The position numbers were made by a program, and so were the translations under genes. The notes below the pieces were generated by a model. It worked only from the letters and a program-made list of their open reading frames with translations. It was not told the DNA's origin and made no database searches. Source: CAYJDP01 sp964371025 (GTDB lineage: Bacteria; Bacillota_I; Bacilli_A; RF39; UBA660). From it: a DNA stretch of 64,000 bases. How positions within the stretch are numbered: position 1 is the stretch's first letter; every line of letters begins with the position of its first letter. Location of the stretch: NCBI GenBank assembly GCA_964371025.1, contig CAYJKH010000004.1:1-64000 (forward strand), given 5' to 3'. This document shows positions 33,664 through 43,007 of this stretch, one piece after another.

Positions 33664-35904
33664 ATGGCTAGAAGAAAAAAGAAAACTACAACAAAGTTTA
33701 AATATAAAAAAGAGTTATATGGAATAGTTTTAATAGTAGTAGCAATTTTAGGATTAGGTAAATATGGAATGTTTGGAAACTTAGTAATGTCTATTTCTTA
33801 TTTTCTAACAGGGAGTTTATATATATTATTATTAGCGTCGTTTATTTTAATCGGATTGTATATTATTATTAAACATGAATTGCCCGACTTTTTTTCATTA
33901 AAAATGACAGGGATATATCTGATGGTAGTGGGATGTTTAGTATTTTTACATAAAGATTATGTCATACTTACAACAGGAGCAGAACTGGATATATTTAGAA
34001 CTACAACAGAACAATTATTTAGAGTATTTGATAGTATAACAAATCCAGCAGTAGGAAGTAGTTTAGTAATGAGTGGGGGAATAATTGGATGTTTCTTTAC
34101 TATTTTATTTAATATGTTATTTTCATATATTGGAATGCAAATAGTAGCAGGACTTGTAATATTAATCGGAATTACCATGTTTACAGGGTTCTCTTTAATT
34201 AGTTTTATTAAAGAAAATATTAATAATAAAGAAAAAACTCCTAAAAACATTAAAGAGACTAAAAAAGAAGTAATTATTAATAACTCAGAAAATGATGAAG
34301 TAGTTTCTGAGGTGAAAGATAAGAAAAACCACATTAAAATATCAAGTATTGATGAACTTAACTCATTAAATAATAATGAAGAAGCAAAATCAGTTCCTGA
34401 GTCAACTGAAATAGTAGAAAAAGAAAAAAGTATTATTAATAGTAATTATAAATTACCAACTTCTGATATTTTAGATAAAGTAAAAAAAGATAAAAAGACA
34501 ATGAATCAAGCAGAGATTGAGACTAATATAGTAGCAGTAGAACAAGTGCTTAAAGATTTTAATATTGATGGTAAAGTTGTTGAAGTCCATATTGGACCGG
34601 CAGTTACTCAATATGAATTAGAAATTAAAAGTGGTACAAAAGTTAGTAAAATAGTAAGTTTAAATAAAGAAATATCATTAGAACTTGCTAAAAAAGATGT
34701 TCGTATTGAAGCTCCAATTCCTGGGAAAAGAACGGTAGGGATTGAAGTACCAAATGACTCTGTAGCGGCTGTTTCATTTAGAGAAATATTTGATAAAATA
34801 CCAGCAGATAAGAAAAGTTCGAAATTATTAGTGCCTCTAGGTAAAAATATTATGGGTAACGTTATTTGGTGTGAAATCGATAAAACCCCTCACTTACTAG
34901 TAGCAGGTGCAACAGGAAGTGGTAAATCAGTATGTATTAACGGGATTATTTCTACTATTTTAATGAGAGCAAGACCTGATGAGGTGAAAATGGTAATGGT
35001 TGATCCTAAAAAAGTTGAGTTATCAGGATATAACGGAATACCTCATTTAATGTGTCCTGTAGTAACAGACCCTAAAAAAGCATCGGTTGCTTTATCGAAA
35101 ATAGTTGGAGAAATGGAAAGACGATATGAGGTTTTTGAATCTACAAGAACAAAAAATATTACAAGTTATAATGAATTGATAGATAAAAACAATTTAAAAT
35201 TAAGCGATGATGATAAACAAAAAAGAATGCCATATATAGTGGTAATTGTTGATGAGTTAGCAGATTTAATGATGGTTGCATCAAAAGATGTTGAAGCTTC
35301 AATTATGAGAATTACACAGATGGCCCGTGCAGCAGGAATTCATTTAATTATTGCAACTCAAAGACCATCCACAGATGTAATTACTGGGGTTGTTAAGGCT
35401 AACATCCCATCACGAATATCATTCTCAGTTAGTAGTGGAATAGACTCAAGAACTATCCTAAATCAAACAGGAGCAGAAAAACTACTTGGAAAAGGGGATA
35501 TGTTATTTTTCCCAACTGGAGTTAATTCACCCCAACGTGTTCAAGGAGCTTATATTTCAGATGATGAAATTAAAAGAATTATAGATTTTACAGTTAAACA
35601 ACAAAAAGCTGAGTTTGATGAAAAATTGATGAATTTAGATACTGAATCAACAACTAAAAGTGCATCTCAAATAGAAGATCAAAATCAAGTAGAAGACTAT
35701 GATGATCCACTTTATAATGAAATAGTAGAATTTGTTATCCAAACTCAAAAAGCCAGCGCATCACTATTACAAAGAAGGTTTAAACTAGGTTATAATAGAG
35801 CTGCTAGAATAATAGATTTATTAGAAGAAAGAGGAATAATTGGGGGAGTAAACGGATCAAAACCAAGAGAAGTTTTAGTTCAATTAGAAGAAAATATTGA
35901 TTAA
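33664..35904 (+). CDS. ftsK: DNA translocase FtsK/SpoIIIE
   Basis: Moves chromosomal DNA away from the closing septum. A 746-residue protein with four N-terminal membrane segments (about residues 15-185), a charged linker, the alpha/beta motor with Walker A GATGSGKSVC and Walker B IVVIVDELADLMM, RITQMARAAGIHLIIATQRPS, and the C-terminal gamma winged helix (SASLLQRRFKLGYNRAARIID) that reads KOPS/SRS sites. It is complete. With FtsA, FtsZ and EzrA it adds to the division set of this window. Confidence 0.97.
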   Translation: MARRKKKTTTKFKYKKELYGIVLIVVAILGLGKYGMFGNLVMSISYFLTGSLYILLLASFILIGLYIIIKHELPDFFSLKMTGIYLMVVGCLVFLHKDYVILTTGAELDIFRTTTEQLFRVFDSITNPAVGSSLVMSGGIIGCFFTILFNMLFSYIGMQIVAGLVILIGITMFTGFSLISFIKENINNKEKTPKNIKETKKEVIINNSENDEVVSEVKDKKNHIKISSIDELNSLNNNEEAKSVPESTEIVEKEKSIINSNYKLPTSDILDKVKKDKKTMNQAEIETNIVAVEQVLKDFNIDGKVVEVHIGPAVTQYELEIKSGTKVSKIVSLNKEISLELAKKDVRIEAPIPGKRTVGIEVPNDSVAAVSFREIFDKIPADKKSSKLLVPLGKNIMGNVIWCEIDKTPHLLVAGATGSGKSVCINGIISTILMRARPDEVKMVMVDPKKVELSGYNGIPHLMCPVVTDPKKASVALSKIVGEMERRYEVFESTRTKNITSYNELIDKNNLKLSDDDKQKRMPYIVVIVDELADLMMVASKDVEASIMRITQMARAAGIHLIIATQRPSTDVITGVVKANIPSRISFSVSSGIDSRTILNQTGAEKLLGKGDMLFFPTGVNSPQRVQGAYISDDEIKRIIDFTVKQQKAEFDEKLMNLDTESTTKSASQIEDQNQVEDYDDPLYNEIVEFVIQTQKASASLLQRRFKLGYNRAARIIDLLEERGIIGGVNGSKPREVLVQLEENID

Positions 35905-35919
35905 GAAAGAAGGTAGTTT

Positions 35920-36636
35920 ATGCCAACACCACATATTTCAAGTGAAAAAGAAGATGTAGCAAAAGTAGTTTTAATGCCAGGAGATCCACTACGTGCTAAA
36001 TATATAGCAGATAAATTTTTAACAGATGTTAAATTAGTAAATGAAGTTAGAAATAATTATGGATTCACTGGATTTTATAAAGGGAACAAAGTAACTGTTT
36101 TCTCGTCTGGAATGGGAATTCCAAGTATTGGAATATACGCTTATGAATTATTTAAGTTTTATGATGTAGATAAAATTATTAGAATAGGAAGTTGTGGTTC
36201 TAACCATCCTGATGTAAAACTATTGGATGTAGTTTTAGCAACATCAGCTTATACTCTAAACCCATATGCAAAACTATTATTTGATGAAGAAGTGTATGAA
36301 GCAAAAGCAACTGAAAGTATCATAAATGATATAATCACTGCAAATAAAAATTTAAAAAGTAAATTAGTAACAGGAGAAGTAATTACAAGTGATGTATTTG
36401 ATGTATATGCTGATGGAGATAAATTCATTAAAAACTTTCCATCAGATAGAAATTTTGTTGCTAGCGAAATGGAAGCATTTTGTTTATTATACTTAGCTAC
36501 TAAATTTAATAAAGAAGCAGCTACATTATTAACTGTAGTAGACTCAAAATATGATGATAATATTGTTACAAGCAAACAAAGAGAGACCTCATTAGATGAT
36601 ATGATTATTTTAGCTTTAGAATCATCATTTAAATAA
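35920..36636 (+). CDS. deoD: Purine-nucleoside phosphorylase (DeoD type)
   Basis: Splits purine nucleosides with phosphate to base and ribose-1-phosphate in salvage. A 238-residue protein of the hexameric class: MPTPHI at the start, VVLMPGDPLRAKYIA, FSSGMGIPSIGIYAYEL, IIRIGSCGS and VASEMEAFCL. The usual catalytic aspartate region reads LLTVVDSKYDD, where most family members have TVSDH; the Ser-Asp order differs slightly. It is 15 bases after ftsK. Confidence 0.94.
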   Translation: MPTPHISSEKEDVAKVVLMPGDPLRAKYIADKFLTDVKLVNEVRNNYGFTGFYKGNKVTVFSSGMGIPSIGIYAYELFKFYDVDKIIRIGSCGSNHPDVKLLDVVLATSAYTLNPYAKLLFDEEVYEAKATESIINDIITANKNLKSKLVTGEVITSDVFDVYADGDKFIKNFPSDRNFVASEMEAFCLLYLATKFNKEAATLLTVVDSKYDDNIVTSKQRETSLDDMIILALESSFK

Positions 36637-36650
36637 TAAGGAGGAAAATT

Positions 36651-38435
36651 ATGAAACATAAAAAAAGAAATAAAAATTTACTTAGAAATTTTATTATTTC
36701 TTTTTTTGTTTTATTCTCTATCTTTTTTATGTCTGTTGGTTATGCTGCTCTTAATACTACATTAACGATTAGTGGTGAGGCTGTTGTTTTAAAGACAGAT
36801 TCTTTAAAGATTACTAAAATTGAAGATAATGAATTATTAAATGGCGGATTTTCTTTATATAATCCATCATTTACAGAAGATACAACAGAAATGCATGTTT
36901 CACTACCGAATCAAAATTCTACTGTGTCATATAATGTAACATTATCAAATACCACAAATATGGATTATGTATTATCAAATATATTTGAAGAAGTTAATAG
37001 TAATTCAGATATTAAATATGTTATAGAAGGTATTGCAATTAATGGAATTATAAAAGCAGGAGAAGAAATAGTTTTTCAAATAAAATTTTATTATGAAGGG
37101 GCTATACCACCAGCTACTGATATTTCTCTAAATTTAAAGTATGAATTTTTAACAGAGACAGAAATATTTACAGATCCCATATTAAATGGAGCAGATCCTG
37201 TACTAGCAGATGGAATGATCCCAATTATTTATAATGAAACTACTAATACTTGGGAAAAAGCTCCAATTACAGATGAGTGGTATAATTACGTTAATACAAA
37301 ATGGGCAAATGTTGCAACAGTTGTCGAAAGTAAAAGAAACTATTATCTTACGGCGCCAATTGGAACAGAAGTTTCTATGGATGATATAACAGTTATGTTA
37401 GTATGGATTCCAAGGTTTTCATACACATTATTAGAACAATTTGGAGAAATTGGTACTGGTGCTTCAACGCCATCATTGTCTACTCCTGGAGGATTTAATA
37501 TAAAATTTATTGGAACATCTCAAACGGATTTAGGAACTGCTAAATATACTAGTGGAGCTCCCTCAAACTATCATACATCACCAAGTTTTTGCTGGGGCAA
37601 TACGTGTGATAATCCAGACACAAGATCAGATTCTGAGAATGTGGAAGTACCAGGTTTTTGGATTGCTAAATTTGAAGCTTCAAAAGTAGGGAATCTTCTT
37701 TATTCAAAACCAAACATGTTACCAATGAATCAAATCACTATATCTAGTACATTTTATATGGTTCAAAGTTTGATGAATGGACAAACAGGACAAAATAATT
37801 ATGGATATATAGATAATGTTGATGCTCATCTAATAAAAAATACTGAGTGGGGAGCAATGGCGTACTTATCTCAATCAAAATATGGTAAATACGGTAATCC
37901 AGACTATACAGGAGCAAACAAAGAAATTTATCCTAATAATTGTATTAATTATAGTACTGGAATTGGAGGAGACTCACCTCATTCTCTTAAAACAACCGCA
38001 ACATGTGGTGTGAATACATATGATACATATAATGGAATGGGAGCATCGACTACAGGTAATATATACGGAGTATATGATACAGTTGGTGGAACATTTGATA
38101 GAGTCATGGGTTCAGTTTTGTCAGAAACAGGAGACTTTTATCCAGATGCCTCAGGATTTACATCACTACCAGAAGCAAAGTATATAAATGTTTATCCGTA
38201 TGGTAATTACGGGGTTAATACAACACCTTCTATAAAAGGGGATGCTTTAACTGATACATTAGGATTTTACTCAGATCGTGGGGTAGCTGGATTCTATTTA
38301 CAATACCACTGGTTTTACCGAGGGGGAAGTTTATGGGGGAATGACCCCGTTGTAAATGGAATATTTTCTTATACAACTTATAGTGGAGCCGCTGACCCAA
38401 ATCATTCCTCTAGATTTACCTTAACTGTACCTTAA
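36651..38435 (+). CDS. Large exported surface protein with C-terminal SUMF/lectin-like domain
   Basis: A 594-residue protein with an N-terminal signal or anchor (about residues 12-32, ending SVGYAALNT, similar to the TasA/camelysin start). A beta-rich region of about 150 residues follows. A second domain starts at MLVWIPRFSYTL and continues with PGFWIAKFEAS, NTEWGAMAYLSQSKYG and a C-terminus WFYRGGSLWG...GIFSYTTYSG...SRFTLTVP. That C-terminal pattern (RGG, F-S, sRf) recalls the formylglycine-generating-enzyme/C-type-lectin fold used in surface and variable proteins. No enzyme active-site cysteines of true FGE are evident. Function is unknown, probably binding at the cell surface. A terminator follows. 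Confidence 0.7.
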   Translation: MKHKKRNKNLLRNFIISFFVLFSIFFMSVGYAALNTTLTISGEAVVLKTDSLKITKIEDNELLNGGFSLYNPSFTEDTTEMHVSLPNQNSTVSYNVTLSNTTNMDYVLSNIFEEVNSNSDIKYVIEGIAINGIIKAGEEIVFQIKFYYEGAIPPATDISLNLKYEFLTETEIFTDPILNGADPVLADGMIPIIYNETTNTWEKAPITDEWYNYVNTKWANVATVVESKRNYYLTAPIGTEVSMDDITVMLVWIPRFSYTLLEQFGEIGTGASTPSLSTPGGFNIKFIGTSQTDLGTAKYTSGAPSNYHTSPSFCWGNTCDNPDTRSDSENVEVPGFWIAKFEASKVGNLLYSKPNMLPMNQITISSTFYMVQSLMNGQTGQNNYGYIDNVDAHLIKNTEWGAMAYLSQSKYGKYGNPDYTGANKEIYPNNCINYSTGIGGDSPHSLKTTATCGVNTYDTYNGMGASTTGNIYGVYDTVGGTFDRVMGSVLSETGDFYPDASGFTSLPEAKYINVYPYGNYGVNTTPSIKGDALTDTLGFYSDRGVAGFYLQYHWFYRGGSLWGNDPVVNGIFSYTTYSGAADPNHSSRFTLTVP

Positions 38436-38460
38436 AGTAGAGATTTATCTACTTTTTTTA
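38434..38460 (+). terminator. Terminator after the surface protein
   Basis: An 8-bp stem AAAGTAGA/TCTACTTT with a 6-base loop and seven T residues. Confidence 0.85.
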
Positions 38461-38477
38461 TTTGTAAAGATATAATA

Positions 38478-38486
38478 TGATATACT
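38478..38486 (+). promoter_or_regulatory. Extended -10 promoter for the M16 pair
   Basis: TGA followed by TATACT (38481-38486), 22 bases ahead of the start. No clear -35. Confidence 0.5.
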
Positions 38487-38507
38487 AACATAGTAAAGGA
38501 GATTAAT

Positions 38508-39764
38508 ATGGAAAAAAAAGTAATAAATAAAGATAAATATGAATTACATTTATTAAATATAAAAAAATTTAATACAACACTAGTAAAAATAGTAATTGAA
38601 GAAGATATAAACAAAGAGGCCTTAACTAAGAAAAACTTATTATATATGTTGCTTGGCAGAGGTTCTAAAAAATACCCTACATTAAGAGAAAATAAAATAA
38701 TGAATGAAGAATTATATGCTCCTAATATTAAAATCTTTGGAAGTATAGATAATAACTTATACAAAACTACAATAATCATGGATATTTTAAATGATAAATT
38801 CACAGAAGAAGGTAATTTAGAAAAAACTATTAAACACTACTTAAATTGTTTTTTTGATCCGAATATTAAAGATAATAAATTTGATGATAATGAGTTAGAA
38901 ATAGTCAAAAATAAATTATATACGATACTGTTAAATGAAGAGGAAACACCAAGTATTTATTCAAAAAGACGTGCTTTAGAAGAGTTTGATCCAAACTTAA
39001 TTGGTTTAAGAGGACCAGGATATATTTACGAAATAAATAGTATTACATCTACTGAGTTATATAATATATATTTAGAGCTGATTAATAACTCTAAAATTAA
39101 AATTTATGTAGTAGGAGACTTAAAAGAAGATATTACTAAAGTATTTGAAGAAGTAATAAGTTTTAAGAATTCAAAAAAAGACTTAAAATTAGAGATAATA
39201 GAAAAACCAAAGGTAAACGAAATAGTCAAAGAGGTAGTAGAAGAAAAAGATTTAGAGCAATCAATCGTAAGAATGATTGGTTTATTTAAAAATCCGACTG
39301 ATTATGAAAGAAGGTATGTTGCTCCTTTGTTAAATATAATTTTAGGAGGAATTGATTTTAAGTTATTTAATACAGTAAGAGAAGAACATTCACTTTGTTA
39401 TACAATCCATTCATCATATACATATGTTCAAAATTTATTCGAAATAGCTGCTTCAATTTCAAGTGAAAACTATAAGAAAACAAAAGAACTTATTTATCAA
39501 GAAATTGAAAATATAAAAAATGGTAAAATAACAGATATAGAATTAGAAAGTGCTAAAAATAAAATAGTTAATAGTGAAAATAAACTTTCGGAAAAACTAA
39601 CTAATATATTAGCAGATTATTTACTAGTTCAAGACTTAGGGTATAAAGAAAAAAAAGAAAGAATGAAATTAAATAGTAAAGTTACAAAAGAAGAAATAGC
39701 AAATTTAATGAAAAAATTACAAATAGATACAATATATTTGTTGAAAGGAGAAAAAAATGATTAG
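38508..39764 (+). CDS. ymfF: M16-family peptidase-like protein, inactive half (YmfF-like)
   Basis: A 418-residue member of the M16 (pitrilysin/insulinase) family. It lacks the zinc motif HxxEH: the equivalent helix reads LLYMLLGRGSKKYPT. The second domain with NTVREEHSLCYTIHSSY is well kept and is typical of the substrate-binding side. It overlaps the active partner by 8 bases, the arrangement of Bacillus ymfF-ymfH, in which one non-catalytic and one catalytic subunit probably act together. No signal peptide. Confidence 0.88.
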   Translation: MEKKVINKDKYELHLLNIKKFNTTLVKIVIEEDINKEALTKKNLLYMLLGRGSKKYPTLRENKIMNEELYAPNIKIFGSIDNNLYKTTIIMDILNDKFTEEGNLEKTIKHYLNCFFDPNIKDNKFDDNELEIVKNKLYTILLNEEETPSIYSKRRALEEFDPNLIGLRGPGYIYEINSITSTELYNIYLELINNSKIKIYVVGDLKEDITKVFEEVISFKNSKKDLKLEIIEKPKVNEIVKEVVEEKDLEQSIVRMIGLFKNPTDYERRYVAPLLNIILGGIDFKLFNTVREEHSLCYTIHSSYTYVQNLFEIAASISSENYKKTKELIYQEIENIKNGKITDIELESAKNKIVNSENKLSEKLTNILADYLLVQDLGYKEKKERMKLNSKVTKEEIANLMKKLQIDTIYLLKGEKND

Positions 39765-41031
39765 AGAAAATTTAACAATTGAAGGATTAGAAAAAATCAA
39801 GTATACCAAAGTAATATTGGAAAATAAACTAGAACTTCACTTACTTCCATTACTTGATAAAAAAGAATATAGTATTAATTATTATACAAGATATGGTTCG
39901 GTTCATACGAAATTTGTAGATAATAATGAAAAATGTGTAGTTCCAGATGGAATAGCTCATTTTTTAGAACATAAAATGTTTGAACAAGAAACGGGAATAT
40001 CTCCCTTTAAGTTTTTTGCTAAAAGTGGATCTTACAATAATGCTGGTACTGCAGAAGAATTTACTACTTATGATTGTACAGGAACTACTAATTTTGAAGA
40101 AAATTTAAAATTTTTAATACAATTTGTTAATCAACCATATTTTACTGATGAAAATGTTGAAAAAGAAAAAGGAATTATAGCAGAAGAATTAAAAATGTAT
40201 ATGGATAGACCAGAATATAAGTTATACAAAACTATAAAGGAAAATACATTTCATAAAGATGAACATCGTGTAGATATCGGAGGTTCAATTGAAAGTATTT
40301 ATACTATAACAAAAGAAGATTTATATAAATGTTATAATAATTTTTATTCTCCAGCTAATATGGGAATCTTAATAGTAGGAAATTTTGATTTGGAACAAAC
40401 GATTAAATTAATCAATAATGAAACAAAAAATTTAAAACAAAGAAAATTACCAGAAATTATAATTGAAAAAGAAGAAGATACTGTATTAAAAGAGACCGAA
40501 ATAATATACGATAATACAGCAGTAAATAAATATTGTTTAAATATAAAATTAAATAAAAAACTATTTAAAAGCTTTGAACGTATTGAAACAGGTATGTATT
40601 TAAATTTAATTTTAAAAGAGTTATTTAGTAATACATCGTTATTTAAAGAAAAAATAATTAACGAGGAAATTGCTACAGCATTTCATTATGGTATTTCTAG
40701 AGGGGATAGTCACTTTATCTTAGAATTAGAGGCTGAAACTGACAATAGTGAGAAATTGAAATCTTTGATTTTTGATACATTAAAAACTGGAATAATTACA
40801 AATAATGATTTAAATCGAATGAAAAAAGCGTATAAAGCTGATCATTTTAAAAATTATGAATCAATTCAAAAAATTGAAAATGAAATATTTTATTCTTTAT
40901 TACTTTATAATGAATATGATCCAAATGAAATATCTTTAATAAATAAGTTGTCATTTGATAAATTAAATAAAATAAGAAGCTTAATAAACTTAGATAACTA
41001 TGCAGAAGTTATTTTACTAAAAAAAGACTAA
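39757..41031 (+). CDS. ymfH: M16-family zinc peptidase (YmfH-like)
   Basis: A 424-residue catalytic M16 peptidase. The inverted zinc motif HFLEH is at about residues 68-72 in GIAHFLEHKMFEQ, and the downstream third ligand is the second glutamate of EKEKGIIAEELKMY. Family blocks GSYNNAGTAEEFTTYDC and the C-terminal domain are present. It overlaps the inactive partner gene and lies about 4 kb downstream of ftsK; in Bacillus the pair also follows spoIIIE. Substrate unknown. Confidence 0.92.
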   Translation: MIRENLTIEGLEKIKYTKVILENKLELHLLPLLDKKEYSINYYTRYGSVHTKFVDNNEKCVVPDGIAHFLEHKMFEQETGISPFKFFAKSGSYNNAGTAEEFTTYDCTGTTNFEENLKFLIQFVNQPYFTDENVEKEKGIIAEELKMYMDRPEYKLYKTIKENTFHKDEHRVDIGGSIESIYTITKEDLYKCYNNFYSPANMGILIVGNFDLEQTIKLINNETKNLKQRKLPEIIIEKEEDTVLKETEIIYDNTAVNKYCLNIKLNKKLFKSFERIETGMYLNLILKELFSNTSLFKEKIINEEIATAFHYGISRGDSHFILELEAETDNSEKLKSLIFDTLKTGIITNNDLNRMKKAYKADHFKNYESIQKIENEIFYSLLLYNEYDPNEISLINKLSFDKLNKIRSLINLDNYAEVILLKKD

Positions 41032-41057
41032 TCTAAGCAATAGTATAATTATAAAAA

Positions 41058-41084
41058 AATAACACAATTAGTGTTATTTTTTTA
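41058..41084. terminator. Bidirectional terminator between ymfH and the lipoprotein gene
   Basis: An 8-bp stem AATAACAC/GTGTTATT with a 5-base loop, an A-run to the left and a T-run to the right. Confidence 0.8.
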
Positions 41085-41942
41085 TTTATATAAATCTTGT
41101 TTTAGTTTTTCTAAATTATCATTGATTAAATAAACATAATCATAATCATTTTTTCTTTCATCATCTGTTATATTATCTAATTTATGTAGAGTAGTAATGG
41201 TAATATTGTTATCTTCTACTAATTCTTTGGCAGCATCACTTAATTCATCACCTTCGAAAATATAAATGTTTTTAATAGTACCTTCTTTAGCAAGTGTTGC
41301 AACTTCATTAATTGTTTTAGCAGTAGCATCCGCATCTAAACAAATAATATTTGCATTAAAGTTTTCTAAATATTTAAGAGCGGAATTAGCAACTACTAAA
41401 GTTTTATTATCCGCATTATCTATTGTTAATCTATATTCAGCATCTATTTCTGATAAAACTAATTTTAAGTCTTCATAATTTTTATCGATATCTTCTAATA
41501 AATAAGCGCTTTTAATATATTCGTGAAGACCCAATCTAATATTTTGGGCCATCATTAACAGGGATGATGGGTTTAACCATAATTCTTCAGGAGAATAAGT
41601 AGTTTTTAATATATATCCAGTATCAATTATTTTCAAATCAGGATTAATGTCTAACAAATCAACAGCTAAATCTCTTTCTTTATCAATTAAACCATTATAA
41701 ATAAATAAATCTTTTTGAGCAAAAGCTTCCTTTTGTTTATCGCTAATAATATAAGTATCAGTATTAATACCATCTGGATAAATTGAGGTAACCACCGAAT
41801 TTTCTCCGTAAATTTCCTTAGTTATATATTCATTTGGATAGTTAGTAGTTACTATATCAATATTTTCCATATTGTCAGTAGTACAACCACTATTAAATAT
41901 AACTATTCCTAGCATAAAAATTATCATAAAATATTTCTTCAT
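41082..41942 (-). CDS. ZnuA-like substrate-binding lipoprotein without metal ligands
   Basis: A 286-residue lipoprotein with a signal peptide ending IFNSGC (Cys20 is the lipidation site). The fold signs are those of the cluster A-I zinc/manganese binding proteins: TTNYPNEYITKEIYG, DLFIYNGLIDKERD, LWLNPSSLLMMAQNI and IKNIYIFEGDELSDAAKEL. Yet every position that normally carries a metal-binding histidine is replaced: the GxxPHxYEP block reads PDGINTDTY, DPHxWLDP reads PEELWLNP, and VSHxAFxY reads VANSALKY. No permease or ATPase gene is adjacent. It may bind something other than a metal or act as a structural protein. It overlaps yidD by one base. Confidence 0.78.
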   Translation of the reverse strand: MKKYFMIIFMLGIVIFNSGCTTDNMENIDIVTTNYPNEYITKEIYGENSVVTSIYPDGINTDTYIISDKQKEAFAQKDLFIYNGLIDKERDLAVDLLDINPDLKIIDTGYILKTTYSPEELWLNPSSLLMMAQNIRLGLHEYIKSAYLLEDIDKNYEDLKLVLSEIDAEYRLTIDNADNKTLVVANSALKYLENFNANIICLDADATAKTINEVATLAKEGTIKNIYIFEGDELSDAAKELVEDNNITITTLHKLDNITDDERKNDYDYVYLINDNLEKLKQDLYK

Positions 41943-42166
41943 TATTTTTTCTCCTTTTTTTCAGGTACTAAGTCAATTCCACCTTTAAAGAGGGGATTAC
42001 ATCTTAGAATCCTTTTTATTCCTAAAAAACACCCTTTAAAAAGACCATGTCTTTCTAATGCTATAATTGTATATTCAGAGCAAGTAGGTAGAAATTTACA
42101 ATAGTTATGACTACTAACTGGGGTTTTTTGATATAACTTTATAATTTTAATTAATATATTTTTCAT
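41942..42166 (-). CDS. yidD: Membrane protein insertion efficiency factor YidD
   Basis: A 74-residue protein of the haemolysin/YidD family that assists YidC-dependent membrane insertion. The family core reads YQKTPVSSHNYCKFLPTCSEY and continues ALERHGLFKGCFLGIKRILRCNPLFKGGIDLVP, with the three conserved cysteines. The ATG at 42166 with AGGTGA ahead is preferred to the GTG three codons upstream. It is the first gene of a two-gene minus-strand operon with the lipoprotein. Confidence 0.95.
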   Translation of the reverse strand: MKNILIKIIKLYQKTPVSSHNYCKFLPTCSEYTIIALERHGLFKGCFLGIKRILRCNPLFKGGIDLVPEKKEKK

Positions 42167-42239
42167 TAAAGTCACCTAATATTATTTTACTATAAATTTA
42201 TTAAAATATCAATTATAAGTATACTAAATTATTTTGATT

Positions 42240-42248
42240 TGATATAAT
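42240..42248 (+). promoter_or_regulatory. Extended -10 promoter for rnc
   Basis: TGA then TATAAT (42243-42248), 15 bases ahead of the rnc start. The transcript would begin only a few bases before a GGTGAT ribosome site. Weak -35. Confidence 0.55.
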
Positions 42249-42263
42249 GTAATTGGTGATAAC

Positions 42264-42929
42264 ATGGAAAAAATATTTTTAAAATTAAACATAACTCCAA
42301 AGGATAAAAAAATCTATAAAACTGCTTTTTCTCATAGTTCTTATATAAATGAACATAAAGAAAAAGCTAGTTATGAGAGATTAGAGTTTTTAGGAGATGC
42401 TGTAGTTGATTTAGCAGTATCTGATTACTTATTTAAAAGTAAACATGAAAATGAAGGAGAAATGACTAAGATTAGAGCAAGTTATGTATGTGAAAATGCT
42501 TTATATGAATATTCAATTGCTTTGGGACTTAATGAATATATTAAAATTGGATATGGTGAACAAAAAGATGGTGGTATATATAAAAAGACTATTATTGCTG
42601 ATGTATTTGAAGCTTTAATGGGAGCAATTTATTTAGATTTAGGATATGCTACTGCTAAAAAAGTAATTTTATCTATAATAGTACCATATATAGAAAATCC
42701 TAAAACAGTCTTTTTTAGTGATTATAAATCAACTCTTCAAGAATATGTTCAAACTAATCAAGAAAGTGTTGTTTATGAACTTATTAATGAAGAAGGGCCA
42801 GCTCATGATAAAAAATTTACAGTTAACGTGTTAATAAATGATTTAGTCTTTGGAACTGGAACAGCATCTTCGAAAAAAGAAGCAGAACAAGAAGCTGCTA
42901 AAGTTGCTATTTCTAAATTAGCGACTTAA
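42264..42929 (+). CDS. rnc: Ribonuclease III
   Basis: The double-strand-specific endoribonuclease that processes rRNA precursors. A 221-residue protein. The catalytic signature ERLEFLGDAVVDLAVSDYL is at about residues 38-56, with the second acidic cluster DVFEALMGAIYLD. The C-terminal double-strand RNA-binding domain begins near DYKSTLQEYVQ and ends KKEAEQEAAKVAISKL. In Bacillus rnc is followed by smc; here an RNase J gene follows, with its own promoter. Confidence 0.97.
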   Translation: MEKIFLKLNITPKDKKIYKTAFSHSSYINEHKEKASYERLEFLGDAVVDLAVSDYLFKSKHENEGEMTKIRASYVCENALYEYSIALGLNEYIKIGYGEQKDGGIYKKTIIADVFEALMGAIYLDLGYATAKKVILSIIVPYIENPKTVFFSDYKSTLQEYVQTNQESVVYELINEEGPAHDKKFTVNVLINDLVFGTGTASSKKEAEQEAAKVAISKLAT

Positions 42930-42930
42930 G

Positions 42931-42959
42931 TTGCTATAATTTTGAAAATATGTTATAAT
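42931..42959 (+). promoter_or_regulatory. Promoter of the RNase J gene
   Basis: TTGCTA (42931-42936), a 17-base spacer ending TGT, then TATAAT (42954-42959). It lies directly after the rnc stop. A leader of about 40 bases precedes an AAAGGAG site. Confidence 0.7.
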
Positions 42960-43007
42960 GTGCTAGTGCTAAAACGAAACTATGCATAATATAGAAAGGA
43001 GACAAAA

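Noticed and set aside
38280..38435. Possible variable repeat of a diversity-generating retroelement
   Set aside because: No reverse transcriptase and no near-identical template repeat were seen in the window; resemblance is only at protein fold level.
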